From Bidens hawaiensis (Eukaryota > Streptophyta > Magnoliopsida > Asterales > Asteraceae), in the NCBI GenBank assembly GCA_021521415.1, contig JAIQDT010000834.1, positions 62,001 through 126,000 of the forward strand: DNA of 64,000 nucleotides. The letters are read 5' to 3'. Position 1 is the stretch's first letter. Every line of letters starts with the position of its first letter. The position numbers were made by a program, and so were the translations under genes. Shown one piece after another: positions 1 to 12,399 of this stretch. Below the pieces are notes generated by a model. The model was given only the letters and a program-made list of their open reading frames with translations. It was not told the DNA's origin and did not search any database.

Positions 1-1406
1 GAATAGCCTCGTTTACAATAGCAGTCCCTGCTAAAATAAGCATATCTGCAGGAACAGACTTTTCCTCACCATCTTGACCAGCAGCACGACCAACTGACAC
101 AACATCACCAGGCAGAAGATCGGTCCCTGCTACCTTTGTCCACCTGTAATAGAAAAAAGTCAAAGTAAGGCAACAGCTTATAGACATGAATCCAATGTGG
201 CAATGTCAACAACAAAAGATAGCATAATATACTTACTTTCCACAACGATACGCCATTAGCATCTGGGAATCTACTCTTACACGCCTCAACTCTGATAAAG
301 TCTTTAACCGACTTTTCGCCATTGTTGACTCAAACATAAACAGCATAAAGAGCGTGAACAGGCTGTAATACCAATATTCATCTAGACACCAAAGTCCCAC
401 ACAGAAGACCTACAGATCAAATAGAACAATAACTGTTTACTTATGAAAAAAGAAGACAACACATAAAGCTATATTCTTTAAAATCTGTTTCTTAATATTG
501 AACCTGAAAGACAAAGAAAGGCTCCATGCAGTTCTCTTTCATCAATTTCTGGAATGTTGGCTGGGGATACTCGAATCTACATAGATGTCAAAAATTTTGA
601 ATAAGGTAACAGTAATACAAGTGAGTTAAAACAAGACTGCAAAATCAAATGATAAAAGTGGGCTTGCAGTAAGTAATGAAACTTACACATTGCGACCCCA
701 CTTCTCAGAAGCAACTTGAACTTTAGCTTCAGTACCATGTCCAGTGCTTTTGAGATAGTACCCAAAAGTTTCCTTGGATGGATACGGAAGCTTAAAGAAA
801 GTTTTCTTCTCATTTGAATAAATGAAACACTGCTTTCGGAAATCAAAATATATCTCATCCGTCGAAGAGCCTGCCAGCTGGCGAAACAAATATATATTGA
901 TGTCAAAACATGATGCATTTAAATTCAGCCAAAAAGATGAATTTGACATGTAAAATGCTTACAACCTTCCGGAAATGTAATGGTATAACTTCTTTAGAGC
1001 CACAAAATTTGGCTGGAGTGATTTTACACGCATTAGCATGCTGAATATCTTTAACCTAGACAAATGAATTACAATAACACGCTACATCAAACCAATACCA
1101 TGATTGAATATGTCAGTCATATAACAATATAAACAATCAGTTCAGAATACAACTAACCTTTGAATACTGAACGAAGCATTTAAAATCGACCGACCATACT
1201 GTAAAAAGGAACACCAATATATGGACAGCTACCAGCCCACCAAGAATAATAAAAGCATCCAGAAAATCAAAACTTGGTAAAACAACAATCATCCATGTAG
1301 CATAGAGTATCGCAAACGGCCACGTATCAAGTCGCCACACCCAGTGCCTCTTCTTCAGCAAATCAACAGTATCCACCACTTTCCCATTAACATTAAACCT
1401 ACTCAT
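1..1406 (-). CDS. PDR2: P5A-type cation-transporting ATPase, 5' exons only
   Basis: N-terminal part of an ER P5A ATPase (Arabidopsis MIA/PDR2 and yeast Spf1 family). These pumps act in ER membrane protein handling, manganese homeostasis, phosphate-starvation root responses and pollen development. Six exons can be placed with GT-AG junctions that keep frame: 1158-1406, 963-1055, 687-877, 504-576, 237-409 and 1-143, about 307 residues. Exon 1 starts MSRFNVNGKVVDTVDL and carries two hydrophobic segments (roughly residues 30-48 and 52-72). Exon 3 holds FDFRKQ and KLPYPSKETFGYYLK. Exon 5 begins VFCVGLWCLDEYWYYS, a membrane segment. The last visible exon has LPGDVV and ends near VNEAI, just before the TGES-type actuator motif, which lies outside the window. 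Junctions are predicted by eye. Bases 1407 to about 1790 would hold the 5' leader. The symbol follows the Arabidopsis orthologue; the family assignment is firm. Confidence 0.93.
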
Positions 1407-4400
1407 ATCTCTCCCCCTTCTAACTCAAAACTCAAATGAATTGCCCCCTGAACAATTAAATAAGTCAATTAAAAAACCGTAACACAGCCATATGTTATCC
1501 TTATAAAAGATATATATGTAAACAGTTTTGAGTTCAAATTCTGATCTGGTAACAATCAATTGCCCCTTGAACAAGTAAACAATCAAATAAGTCAATGAAA
1601 ACCCTAACACATGTATTTTAATTATAACCACAATTAACATCGTTTCTCGGAATTAAAATTAAAAATTGAAAGTGAAAGCTGATCGGAACTGGCTTACTGA
1701 AGGCAGAGATCTGGTGGAAGACGCGATCGGAGGGAAAATAACAAAGAAAGAAAGAAGCGTTGCAAAACAACAAAAACACAACACAAGTTATTTATTATGT
1801 TATATTGAACTCAGGTTTGTGAAGTTGTAACATGGCTGCTACTTTTTTAGTTTCTTAAGAGTCTTTCAAACTTGCTAAAGCATTTTGTGTGTTTGTAAAA
1901 TTTCATTTTATCAATTCAGGTCTTATCGTGTTTAATATGTTAGAAAACGATGTGTTTTGACGCAAGTATCAGACATGAATGCGACTCATTTAATTAGTTT
2001 ATATTTCATGGTTATAAGGAAAAATGATAGAGTCTAGTCTTTTAATTTAAATTATTTAAAAAAAAGTAAAAAATCACATAGCACACCTTTTTTATTAACA
2101 GGTCATGTAGCGTTTTACACGGGTGCCCAATTAACAACTCTATATGTATATTATAGCAATTTTACCAAAAAAATGTTTTTTTTCCTTTTCAATCCTACAT
2201 TATCAACACAATTACAATTCACAAACATGCAAATGTATTCAAGCTTGAAATGCTTAAAATGGTGTTTTGTCACCGGTCTAGGGACACATATATCCAAAAG
2301 CTTGATTCTTGATTTGTGCATAAACTCCCCCTACACCAACACTCATTTGTAGGCAAAAGAACCCCATGTTGAACCTCATTTAAACTCCATGTTTAACCTC
2401 TTAATTTTGTAATACCTTTTCTACAAGATAACTTATGTTATTATATAAAGGGAAAAAATGCTACTTTAAAACTAAAATTATACGTACCCAAATGAATGAA
2501 TATTACAACCATACTGAACATCTAACACAATCAAAACAATGTCTTGCTTGACACATAGCATCACCTTAAGTATCAAGTAGCTAATGCCTAAATGAATGAT
2601 AGAGATTGAAAATGCACCATCCATGTAGTAAGCCATTTAATTCATGGCGACACATGACATGACTACTCACATCACAAATATAATCTTTCACCTATTTTAT
2701 AAACTTGCAGTATATAAACTAATTAATATTTAAATAAGATAAATTGATGATTTAATCAATAAAAAATGATGTATAGGGAGCTGTAGAATCATAAATCTAT
2801 TATGAATTTGGCGTTGAATACACCAATTTTTTGCATTTAGTCTTGAACTAGTAGCAAAATTAAAAGAATACCTTTGCTACAATAGTCTATACATTCTACA
2901 TAAACACTTGTACTTTCAGCATATAAAACTACAATAACCTATACATTCTACAAATACCCCCTTATTAAACATCTTAAACATATACTCATGTAGATGTAAT
3001 CTTTGATTTGAAACAACCAAACAGAAAAAATATAGATTCAGGATTTCGGGAAAAGTCCCTTTTAGTTATTAGTTACTAGTTTGAGGCACGTGTATTACAC
3101 AGGTAATTGATGAAAAATTTAAACTTTAACTATTAAGTGAAATACAGTCAACAAATTGATCATATATTGTTAATACAATTACAATTTACATTAAAATTAC
3201 AAAAACTACATAACTAAGATTACACAAATATGTTACAAATTAGTAAAAAATTCTTTTTACACTAAATTTGTGATTGTATTAGTAGGTATAGATTGTTTAT
3301 CCAAAATCAAAATCTTTAGTCCATGTCTGGTTGTAACTTTTAATAAGGTAACATATAGGTCTGCTTATAACTCTTGATATAGCCACGTATAGTTGTTCGT
3401 GTGACAAAAAAGGTTCTTCAAGTACATACCAACTCTAGATAAATGATAATATATCCATGAAACTAATAAAAAAATATTCATACACATAAAATATCATAGC
3501 TTTGAATCAATTAATATGATGTTATTTGAGAACATCTGCTCATGTTTATAAAAAAAACATGATTATCCCAAAAACCATATTACCTGAACTTTGATGATAT
3601 AATCATCCTTAGAATCTTTAGAATTTAAAATTGATTGATCATGATAAATTTGTTGTCATTAATATTTTGTGAAAGACAAATTTTTAATTGACTTTATATT
3701 TTACAATTAAAAATTGTATAATCAAGCAGCATAAAAACCGAAAATTAAACTATAACAAAATGATTTGTATCATTTTATATGAACGTAATTGCCAAAAAAT
3801 GACAAATGCATACAAACCTTAAAATCATGTTCAAATAATAGTAATTATTCTGAGTTAGAAGAATATTAGAATATTTAAACTTGCATCAAGTGAATGTAGT
3901 GATTCTTATTTATGATAGGTGAAAGTAGGGCTGTCACTTTTACCCGTAACCTGAAATTCAACCCAAGAAAATCCGTACCTGAACCCAAACTAACCCGACC
4001 CAAGAAAATGGAACTCAAGAAAATACTAACCCGAACCTGAAGCGAAGTAATTTCGATTGGTTCTTGGGTCCGGATTCTAGGTTTCGGGTTAACCTGAATA
4101 AACTTGTAGTTTTAAAATAATGTATATTTTAGGTATTAAAGGCTAAGCCTTAGCCGCTGGCGTTATCAGGATTTAGTCCAAGTCGATTGTTCTCTTTCCA
4201 CATATTATGAATAGATTGTTTATTGTTTATTATTTGAATATAAACCATAATAAACACTTTAATTATGTAATAACCAACACGTAACACTAACATAACCTCG
4301 ATTCGTTGTATTTGTATAAAAATAAAATTAATAAGTTAATATAATATTGGAATTATATAAATAACTGATGAAAATGATATTCTAGGTTTCAATATCCTAA

Positions 4401-5053
4401 ATGATTTTTGTAAAATGAAAATAATGGAATGGGATTGAAACATTTTTTTTTGGTTTAATATATCAAATGTTTTTAATTAAGTAATTTATCTTACAAGACA
4501 TATTAAATTATATATATAAATGTATAAAAAATATAAATCAAGTCATAAAACATATGTTTCTGAAACATTTTGGTCTGAGTTATGGAAGAAAATATTGAAA
4601 ACTAAATATTTATCTTCTTATTGTTAAAACCATTTATATTACACAAAAAAAGTCATAGAGATAGATGACAAATAATTCATATAGCAAATCTTTAAACATA
4701 TGGATTATTATCAACTTCAATGATTTATAATAGGTATTCTTCATGTTTGCAATATTTATACAAAGTGTTTGTAGAAAATTAAGAAAATATACATTTTTGA
4801 GTTCAAATACATATGAGAAAATTTTAAATCCAAATTTGAAACCAATCTTATATAAGAAATTCTGCACTGTTGTTCGAATCCCAGCCTAAAAACAATTTGT
4901 AGTTGACCATACAAATCCAAATTCTTTGATAATGATGCACATTTTTTTTAATTTGCAATTACATGTGACTTTCAAATTTTATTCTAACAGGCATGCAACT
5001 TCAATTTTGATATTTACTTATTTCATCATTAATATTAATGAATGAATCAGTTA
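1407..5053. other. AT-rich intergenic DNA upstream of the P5A ATPase
   Basis: No credible gene. The first 400 bases presumably hold the promoter and 5' leader of the minus-strand ATPase. The rest is AT-rich with scattered poly-A/T runs. Near 3928 is a GGGCTGTCAC end followed by repeated ACCCG/AACCC motifs to about 4090. This looks like one terminus of an old hAT-type transposon, but I found no matching right end. Short ORFs here (for example 4634-4867) have AT-driven composition and no recognisable domain. Confidence 0.6.
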
Positions 5054-5513
5054 GGTGCTATTTGTTTTTTAAGATGTAAAATGGCTGCAGTCTGCGGACC
5101 ACATCTGCAGGCAACTGTAGCAGAAGAGGTGGACGAAACATCTGCAGTCTGTAAGAAGAAGACTGTTTGTTTTTAACGTCTGCAGACTGATAAAAATAAA
5201 ACAGAGTGTTTTTAAACAAACCGAACCGAAAAAACTAATTGTAATAAAACCTATTAAAATTCTTAACAAAACCAACGATATAAACAAATTATTCATAAAC
5301 AACCCGAACATAACAAACTAATGGTAATCAAACCTATTAAAATTTTTAACGAATCAAGCAAAACCACAATTAACATTATAGTTGCATACAACTTCAAATC
5401 AAATCAAAGCATACTAATATAACAAATTAAAAGTTGTAGTTACAAAATAACCTAAAAATTAGAGAACCAAAATTCTGATGAAATTAAAGAACAATGTTAT
5501 ATTTTATCAGTTC

Positions 5514-5741
5514 TTAGGTCTCTTTAACAACTTTCTCACTTTTGCACTCACTACAAGGATGTTGCATTTGCTGGATCATAGACGGTCCAAGGTGTCTGAA
5601 AGAAATCTTCATTCCCGTCCCTTGGCAGCCACTACATTTCATTGAAGCAGCTGACTTTGAACCCTTTATGCGAATTTGCAAACTCGTGTTAGAAAAACGA
5701 AGACCAAACGTAAACAAGAGTAGGAGAATGAATTCAAACAA
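5514..5741 (-). pseudogene. DnaJ (Hsp40) cysteine-rich domain fragment
   Basis: The frame encodes KGSKSAASMKCSGCQGTG, then MKISFRHLGPSMIQQMQHPC and SECK. This is one exon-sized piece of the zinc-binding cysteine-rich region of a type-I plant DnaJ co-chaperone: CxxCxGxG, then a long spacer, then CxxC. The J domain, the Gly/Phe region, the C-terminal client-binding domain and the CaaX end are all missing. The fragment starts abruptly after an unrelated hydrophobic stretch and stops shortly after the second CxxC. It lies inside the Harbinger-like element, so it is best read as a captured host-gene fragment, not a functional gene. Confidence 0.8.
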
Positions 5742-5857
5742 AATAACCTAAAAATTAGAGAACCAAAATTTGGCTGGAATGCGGCAGCCGAATGTGGGAG
5801 TTGAGGGCGGAGCTGGAGGTGGGGAGAGGGGTGACGGGAAGAGAGTGGGGGTGGAGG

Positions 5858-7091
5858 TGATGACCGTCGTTTGAGTCATGCAAAAGCCTAACTAAACTAT
5901 ATAGATAGAGTAATTAAGGTATCGTATCCACCAGGAGTATGTGGTCAATGTAATCGTGTAAACAATTTCTAAGATTATGAAGTATAATTGGTAGTGCTGA
6001 TCACACAATGAAATAGTTTTAGTTTAATATCAAGCAAACGAACAAGCAAACAAATTTCAATCAAATAATAAAAGCAAATCACACCCAGGACTTCAAGTAA
6101 GCAACTTACAGTAATCTCATGCAACCTAACAGATTAATCATTAACGGTTCACTATAGACTGATCAACTAGACAAAACCTTAGGCATCAATAATCGCTTTA
6201 CACACGGTACTGGTTATCAAACAGTCTCTGCAAGTGTGACTCAGTAAAGGGCAATTATATGCTTTATCGTATTCAACCTAATCAAACAACCCTATGATCA
6301 ATTATTATAGCAACTAGTAACTAATCTTTCAGATCAACGTAAACCTAAACCGATTGAACACACAGAAATACTAAACATCAATAATCATAGATTAACCATA
6401 AACAATTATACATAAATGTTCTTAGTTACACGAGAAAACTGAAATCGTTACAAACTTTACATCCTGGATATGATTCGGATAGAATCTCATGGTGGCCATT
6501 AGATCTTCAATTGATGATTGGAATCCGTTAGGCGTCGATCGAATGATGTTTATTGGTGTTTCCTAGCTCCTAAAATCGTCCCAAGATGTTCCAAAACGCC
6601 CAAGAGAAGTCTCTCTCGAGTTAGGGTTTATTATTCCTTTTTATACCCTAAAAACTCGTAATTTCGCGTCACATATCAACAACCGGCGTAAGTTACTCCC
6701 AACCCGGCATAAGCTACGTTGGGTCTTGTTTTCCTACGCCAAACACAAGTGTTTTATAAGTTGCTTACGCCCTTTATGTCGGGTCCTGGAGTAAGTTACG
6801 CCAGGCCCAGAGTAAGTTACGCTGAGACCTAAAATTCCATATTTTCGTCTTGTTTCCAATCCAACACTTGTATAACATGCTTAGGCTCAATTCTCCACAT
6901 TGATTAGCTTCTGTTTACTCTCCGATCATCCCAAGACTTCATCCCATGTTCATACAAGTCCCAATTTAACATATTTAACACTCAAAGACCTGCAACATAT
7001 AAACACGTATGAAGTACCATTGTTCGCATAATAAACTAACTAAAACATATAAAATAATACAAATAAGTACATGATTTACACCCGACCATCA
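5858..7091 (-). repeat. 3' LTR (minus orientation) of the 5858-11580 element
   Basis: Begins TGATGACCGTCG on the plus strand and ends ACCCGACCATCA, directly repeated at 10347-11580 with scattered substitutions (for example AAAAGCCTAAC against AAAAACCTAAT). Confidence 0.92.
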
Positions 7092-9351
7092 CATCCCCAC
7101 ACTTATCTTTTGCTTTCCCTCAAGCAAACTCTAAAGCAAACATCAACCTCCATTATAGGTATGTAAATTATCACCATTAATGCTAGTAAGGTTTAAGGTC
7201 ATACCCAGTTTCCCAGACTGACACTTTCTAGATCGACATCCCACAAATAAGGTTAAATGATACAATTAAAACAATAGAGCCTCCCAGACAAGTGTACTTT
7301 GTTTTCGGTTAAGGCACACATGCTCATACCCCTCATAATATAATATCTCTCCGCTCGGTTTAATATCTGGACTAGCAAAAGATGTGCTAGTATCTCTCTG
7401 CTCTCAGAACCAAATATCAACAACTGTCCATCCATATACTACTTTGACATAAATGAAAATCAAGAGGGCTTAAAAAACGGGTTGTAACGGGGCTAGGTGT
7501 AAGGGTATGAAAGGGAATTTTTCAAGTGCCTCAAACGATTCGATCCGGCTTATTACAAAACATCTAAATAAACAAAACTAACATACTTACTGATTTCATC
7601 TTTGTTTTTTTTTGAGTACATAAACGAACTACTCCTTGCGTAACTGAATATAAACATACATCTTTTTGGCTTTTTTTAAGCATAATAACGTGATGCTTAA
7701 TAATGGACAAATATAAGAACAAATACAAAGAATCCTACTAAGCCGGATCGTCTCGTAATATAACATCGAGGTTAATCAAATGAAAAATAGGTCCAAGAAA
7801 TGTTTTCTAAGGGAACCAACCCCCGCCCCTCTCATTACCCATGTTCATATGTATAATGTATGAGGCCCAACCCCCCAGTACCCACACTCTCACTCATCCA
7901 GACGAGGCTTAACCTAATTGCCTCTATCACTTTTGCATTTTGCCAACTACGATCCCGTGATCCATGAACATCGATGAAAGCACTCAAATGAGATGTGTGT
8001 ACTATATATTATATGTGTATTATATATATGTGGTCAACTCACACACGTACCAGAGGAATAAGGTTGACGATATAAACTTGTGTACCTGTCCCCATGACTC
8101 GTTATCCCCGCCTAAACGACCCCACTTTCAACTTCTCGTTATGAAAACATTTGTGAGTAAGACTATCAAGAAGCTGAAAAACCAACCATGACCAGAAACC
8201 TATAACTTGGCATTAATGGCAATAATTAACAGTTGACAAATTTGGTATCTGAACACTCTTCGAAGTACTATCGGGTTAAAATTTTCAAATTTCCCCCATC
8301 CCCACAATTGAGGTTTACATTGTCCTCAATGTTAAAATATTTAAACAATTGACGAACACTTGAGGGACGGGGTTGAAATTGACTTTTTGACTGTTAAGCA
8401 ATATTTAAAAATTCGGGGCTCAAATGTGACAGTTTTACTAGCAAATATACAATTACACTTTTAACATTTAAACTAATAAGACAAAATAAATTATGAAACT
8501 GAAATCACCTGATATCAATGAGACTGGAAAAGGACCAGTCGGCTCGCGAACTCTCATAAACACTCGAATACTCTCGTCTCGACCAAATACCAAACTGACA
8601 ACCGAACCTGCAAGATCTCGAGACGTGTAGAAGCAAGCTTCTCACAAGTGTAAGACATAGGCCGTTTAGGAGTTATGAAAATGATTTTCTGTTAATTTTA
8701 GTAAAACAATTACCGAGCCAAATTAAGTCGTTTCATAATAAATTTTGTTAAACAAGTTAAAACGTTAAAAGACCTAACTCACTTTCGTAGGAATCACGAT
8801 TGCATTTAGCGTATGCAACAAGCCCTTTAAACCCCCCGGTAGCCCGGGTGGACGAGTGAGGTCTCGTGAGGGTTTATAGTGAACTACACCCACAAAGTTC
8901 CAAATACAACACAATATACAATAAATCAAAATACAGCTGATAATAACTCAAATAAAAACAAATTGGAAAGATACTTACAAACCCCGGGTTGCCTCCCGGT
9001 TAGCGCTGAATTGATGTCTACAGCTCGACAATACCTGAATTTCTCACGGTGGTCGAAGTGCACATTTACCCACCGAGTTTCCAATATGCGCTCGGTAGCT
9101 TACATGCCAAGTCCATAACCGCTTTACAGTGATTGGCATGCTACTTGAATGATTATTGTGAGGCCGATTCTTAATTATTTGCCCAATATCTTGCAAGCTT
9201 ACTTTCTTTTCATTCTTTACCAAGCCTTCATCCTCACACTTGTTGTTTTGAATAATAAGTACTGGAGAAGGCATAGGATTCACATTGGCTACCTTGGGCT
9301 CTTCAACTCTGAAGGAGTTGTATCTTCTACTTGAATCCCACTTTTACTTTC
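7092..9351 (-). other. Non-coding interior of the non-autonomous retrotransposon
   Basis: About 2.3 kb between the gag-like frames and the purine tract CATCCCCACACTTATC (complement purine-rich) next to the 3' LTR. Only short scattered ORFs occur, with no recognisable domain. No pol remnants were seen. Confidence 0.6.
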
Positions 9352-10098
9352 TTACTTTGGAAGATCAACAACCTCATTCTCTTCATCACTATCAAATACA
9401 GTACCACTAGCCAACTCTTCTTGGTCTCGTTTGATTCTAGTATTGTCCTCAATATTTGGATTGAGCGAGGCCAAAATTCTTTCATGTCTTAGCTCATATT
9501 CCTTTTCTTCTTTCATCATATGTCTCTTATGTTCCATTAACGTGTTCATGATGGTATTGAGCTTAGAGTGCATAATATTTTGCTGGTCTTCATCAACCGA
9601 CTGAGGATATTCATAATCATCTTTTCATGAGAATATTCATAATCATCTTCTTCATGAGAATATTCATAATCATCCTCATCCCAGTCTGGTTCAGTGTGTA
9701 TAATCTCTTCATTAATTTGATTGGTCCACTTAGCCTCGAGAGATTTCCTTTGTTGTTCTAATTCCTTGTTATGCTCAACCATAATATTTATCAATTTGTC
9801 AAATTTGGATTCCACCGTGTCTTGGGAACTTGAGGAATAGGGCATCTCCGGTTCGCAGTTGACATAATACGGCTCTTGCTCATATTGGTCATCCATGTCT
9901 AATTGATAATATTCATCATAATTTGATGATGTGTGTTGTTTAGAGTGTGAATAATATAGCCAAAATCTCTTTATCTTCATAGCATGTCGTCATATATCTT
10001 CGCCCATGGCAACGCTCTTGCCGATTTTGTGCAACTACTGGACAATCCCGATAATGATACGAGCCTTCACAATAACAAAAATCACCATAATTGCTCAT
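9352..10098 (-). pseudogene. Broken gag-like reading frames of the non-autonomous retrotransposon
   Basis: Three overlapping minus-strand pieces follow one another. ORF 9940-10098 (52 aa) starts MSNYGDF and has CYCEGSYHYRDCP, close to a CCHC zinc knuckle but with off-canonical spacing. ORF 9546-9980 (144 aa) is acidic and tyrosine-rich, with a helical Glu/Lys-rich middle and a tandem DYEYSHEE / DYEYSHEK repeat. ORF 9352-9573 (73 aa) continues the helical, charged character. The frames overlap in a way that suggests two frameshifts in one former protein; the second falls at the tandem repeat (about 9612-9665). The function is probably capsid or nucleocapsid-like, inferred only from position after the primer site and from the knuckle. 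Confidence 0.55.
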
Positions 10099-10325
10099 AG
10101 TAACAGTTGTTTGCTTGGGTTTTGGGATAGGTTTTGGTTTTGACCCATAAGCGGTGACTGTCTGCCCGTGTGGCGGGTGTGTAAAAACCTGTTACCTGCA
10201 CAAACAACACACCCCGCGTAAAATGGAAAAATAAAATAAAAACCAAAAATAAAATTAAAAATTACTAAACTAAACTAAAATAAACAAAGAAATCAAATAA
10301 CACGAAAAACACTAAGAGCCCTAAC

Positions 10326-10343
10326 TCCCCGGCAACGGCGCCA
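10326..10343 (-). other. Primer-binding site
   Basis: Three bases inside the 5' LTR the minus strand reads TGGCGCCGTTGCCGGGGA. This is the start motif common in Athila/Tat-type gypsy elements and usually assigned to a tRNA primer of the Asp type. It fixes the element's orientation as minus. Confidence 0.85.
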
Positions 10344-10346
10344 TTT

Positions 10347-11580
10347 TGATGACCGTCGTTTGAGTCATGCAAAAACCTAATTAAACTATATAGATAGAGT
10401 AATTAAGGTATCGTATCCACCAGGAGTATGTGGTCAATGTAATCGTGTAAACAATTTCTAAGATTATGAAGTATAATTGGTATTGCTGATCACACAAGCA
10501 AATAGTTTAAGTTTAATATCACGCAAACGAACAAGCAAACAAGTTTCAATCAAATAATAAAAGCAAATCACACCCGGGACTTCAAGTAAGCAACTTACAG
10601 TAATCTCATGCAACCTAATAGATTAATCATTAACGTTCACTATAGACTGATCAACTAGACAAAACCTTAGGCATCAATAATCGCTTTACACACGACACTG
10701 GTTATCAAACAGTCCCTGCCAGTGTGACTCAGTTAAGGGCAATTATATGCTTTATCATATTCAACCTAATCAAACAACCCTATGATCAATTATTATAGCA
10801 ACTAGTAACTAATCGTTCAGATCAACGTAAACCTAAACCGATTGAACACACATAAATACTAAACATCAATAATCATAGATTAACCATAAAAATTATACAT
10901 AAATGTTCTTAGTTACATGAGAAAACTGAAATCGTTACAAACTTTACATCCTGGGTATGATTCGGAGAGAATCTAATGGTGGCCATTAGATCTTCAATTG
11001 ATGATTGGAATCCGTTAGGCGTCGATCGAATGATGTTTATTGGTGTTTCCTAGCTCCCAAAATCGTCCCAAGATGTTCCAAAACGCCCAAGAGAAGTCTC
11101 TCTCGAGTTAGGGTTTATTATTCCTTTTTATACCCTAAAAAACTCGTAAGTTCGCGTCACATATCAGCACCCGACGTAAGTTACTCCCAACCCAGCGTAA
11201 GCTACGCTGGGTCTTGTTTTCCTACGCCAAACACAACTGTTTTATAAGTTGCTTACGCCCTTTATGTCAGGTCCTGGAGTAAGTTACACCAGGCCCAGTG
11301 TAAGTTACGCTGAGACCTAAAAATTTCATATTTTCGTCTTGTTTCCAATCCAACACTTGTATAACATGCTTAGGCTCAATTCTCCACATTGATTAGCTTC
11401 CGTTTACTCTCCGATCATCCCAAGACTTCATCCCATGTTCGTACAAGTCCCAATTTAGCATATTTAACACTCAAAGACCTGCTACATATAAACACGTATG
11501 AAGTACCATTGTTCGCATAATAAACTAACTAAAACATATAAAATAATACAAATAAGTACATGATTTACACCCGACCATTA
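10347..11580 (-). repeat. 5' LTR (minus orientation) of the 5858-11580 element
   Basis: Direct repeat of 5858-7091, same length. Its outer end is CCATTA where the other copy has CCATCA, so the canonical terminal dinucleotide is lost here. Confidence 0.92.
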
Positions 11581-12156
11581 GAAGGGCGACGTCGGATGTG
11601 GGGCTGGAATGCGGGGGGCGAAGATGGGAGTGGAGAGGGTGGCGCCAGAGGTGGGGAGAGGGGTGACGGGAAGAGAGTGGGGGTGGAGGGCGACGCCGGA
11701 GGTGGGTGGAGGGCGGCGTCGAAGGTGGGGAGAGGGGGTGACGGGAGGAGGTTGGGTGATATGGGGGCTAAGGTTGTGTTGAGATAACCATGAGAAGTTT
11801 ATGTGAAGAGATGAAAAGGTTTAGAAGATGTGAGAAGATGTTGATCCATGTTTGCTTGGGGAAGAGGGCGCGCAGACCTTTTTAATGATTTGTCTTCCGG
11901 AAAACAAACATTCTTCAAGCCTCAATGTCTGTGTGGCGCAGACAATAGAGGCTAGGAAGCTCTTTTGTTAAAAAACAAACACCCCCTTAGTATTTAATTT
12001 AATAAAAATAAACTTGAATTAATATATTGAAATAACTTAAAAGATAAGGACCATATTGGTTGAAAAAAATGTGAAGAGGGCTATGAAATTAACAAATGGC
12101 AAAAATGATAGTATTTTATTAGAATAGATAGATTTGGGATTTGATAAATTCTAAAG

Positions 12157-12399
12157 TGTTATGAATCACCGACGATTTTTGTATGACACCCTTTTATTTT
12201 ATCAAACCAATTATATAACCTTGTTCACCCAATAGTGTCTCTAAATAGTTGTTTTGGTATTATAAATACCATATATTGTAACGAGTAATTTGTATCCATA
12301 ATTTACATATCTACTATCTATTCTCTTTCTTTATTAGTTTTTCAAAGCTAAAGAATAAGTTCATTAGTCTCGTTATAGTTAGAGGTAGAGTTATAACAC
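12157..12399 (+). repeat. 5' LTR of the 12-33 kb copia element
   Basis: 243 bp, TGTTATGAATC to GTTATAACA, with TATAAATACC (around 12260) as a likely TATA box. Matches the two halves of the 3' LTR at 29976-30007 and about 32427-32634. Confidence 0.9.

Larger units (their letters stand above)
5858..11580 (-). mobile_element. Non-autonomous LTR retrotransposon with two 1,234-bp LTRs
   Basis: Two direct repeats of equal length (5858-7091 and 10347-11580) with TG...CA ends bound an internal region of about 3.25 kb. On the minus strand the order is 5' LTR, primer-binding site, short ORFs, purine tract (7092-7110), 3' LTR. Flanking 5-mers are GGAGG (5853-5857) and GAAGG (11581-11585), a duplication with one mismatch. 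The outer 5' LTR end has mutated from TGATGG to TAATGG. The LTRs differ at roughly a few percent of positions by eye, so this is not a very recent insertion. No reverse transcriptase or integrase is present, so mobilisation would need proteins from a partner element. Confidence 0.9.
5054..11986. mobile_element. PIF/Harbinger-like non-autonomous DNA transposon, split by a retrotransposon
   Basis: The left end is GGTGCTATTTGTTTTTTAA and the right end, read inverted, is GGGGGTGTTTGTTTTTTAA. Both are flanked by TTA (5051-5053 and 11987-11989), the 3-bp duplication typical of PIF/Harbinger elements. Without the 5.7-kb retrotransposon inside, the element is about 1.2 kb. No transposase is visible. 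The left part carries a DnaJ-like coding fragment. Next to the insertion point is a GC-rich stretch (5776-5857 and 11586-11760) built from related G-rich blocks such as GGTGGGGAGAGGGGTGACGG. The superfamily call rests on the duplication and terminal bases only. Confidence 0.6.

Noticed and set aside
3928..4160. Complete hAT element beginning GGGCTGTCAC
   Set aside because: Only one terminus-like sequence was found; no inverted partner or 8-bp duplication within reach.
7253..9334. Several 60-79 aa ORFs inside the non-autonomous retrotransposon
   Set aside because: No domain, no repeat conservation, and they lie on both strands in AT-rich internal sequence.
11560..11787. Gly/Arg-rich 75-aa ORF on the plus strand
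   Set aside because: It starts in the LTR and runs into the G-rich repeat block. The composition follows the repeat, and there is no independent coding signal.
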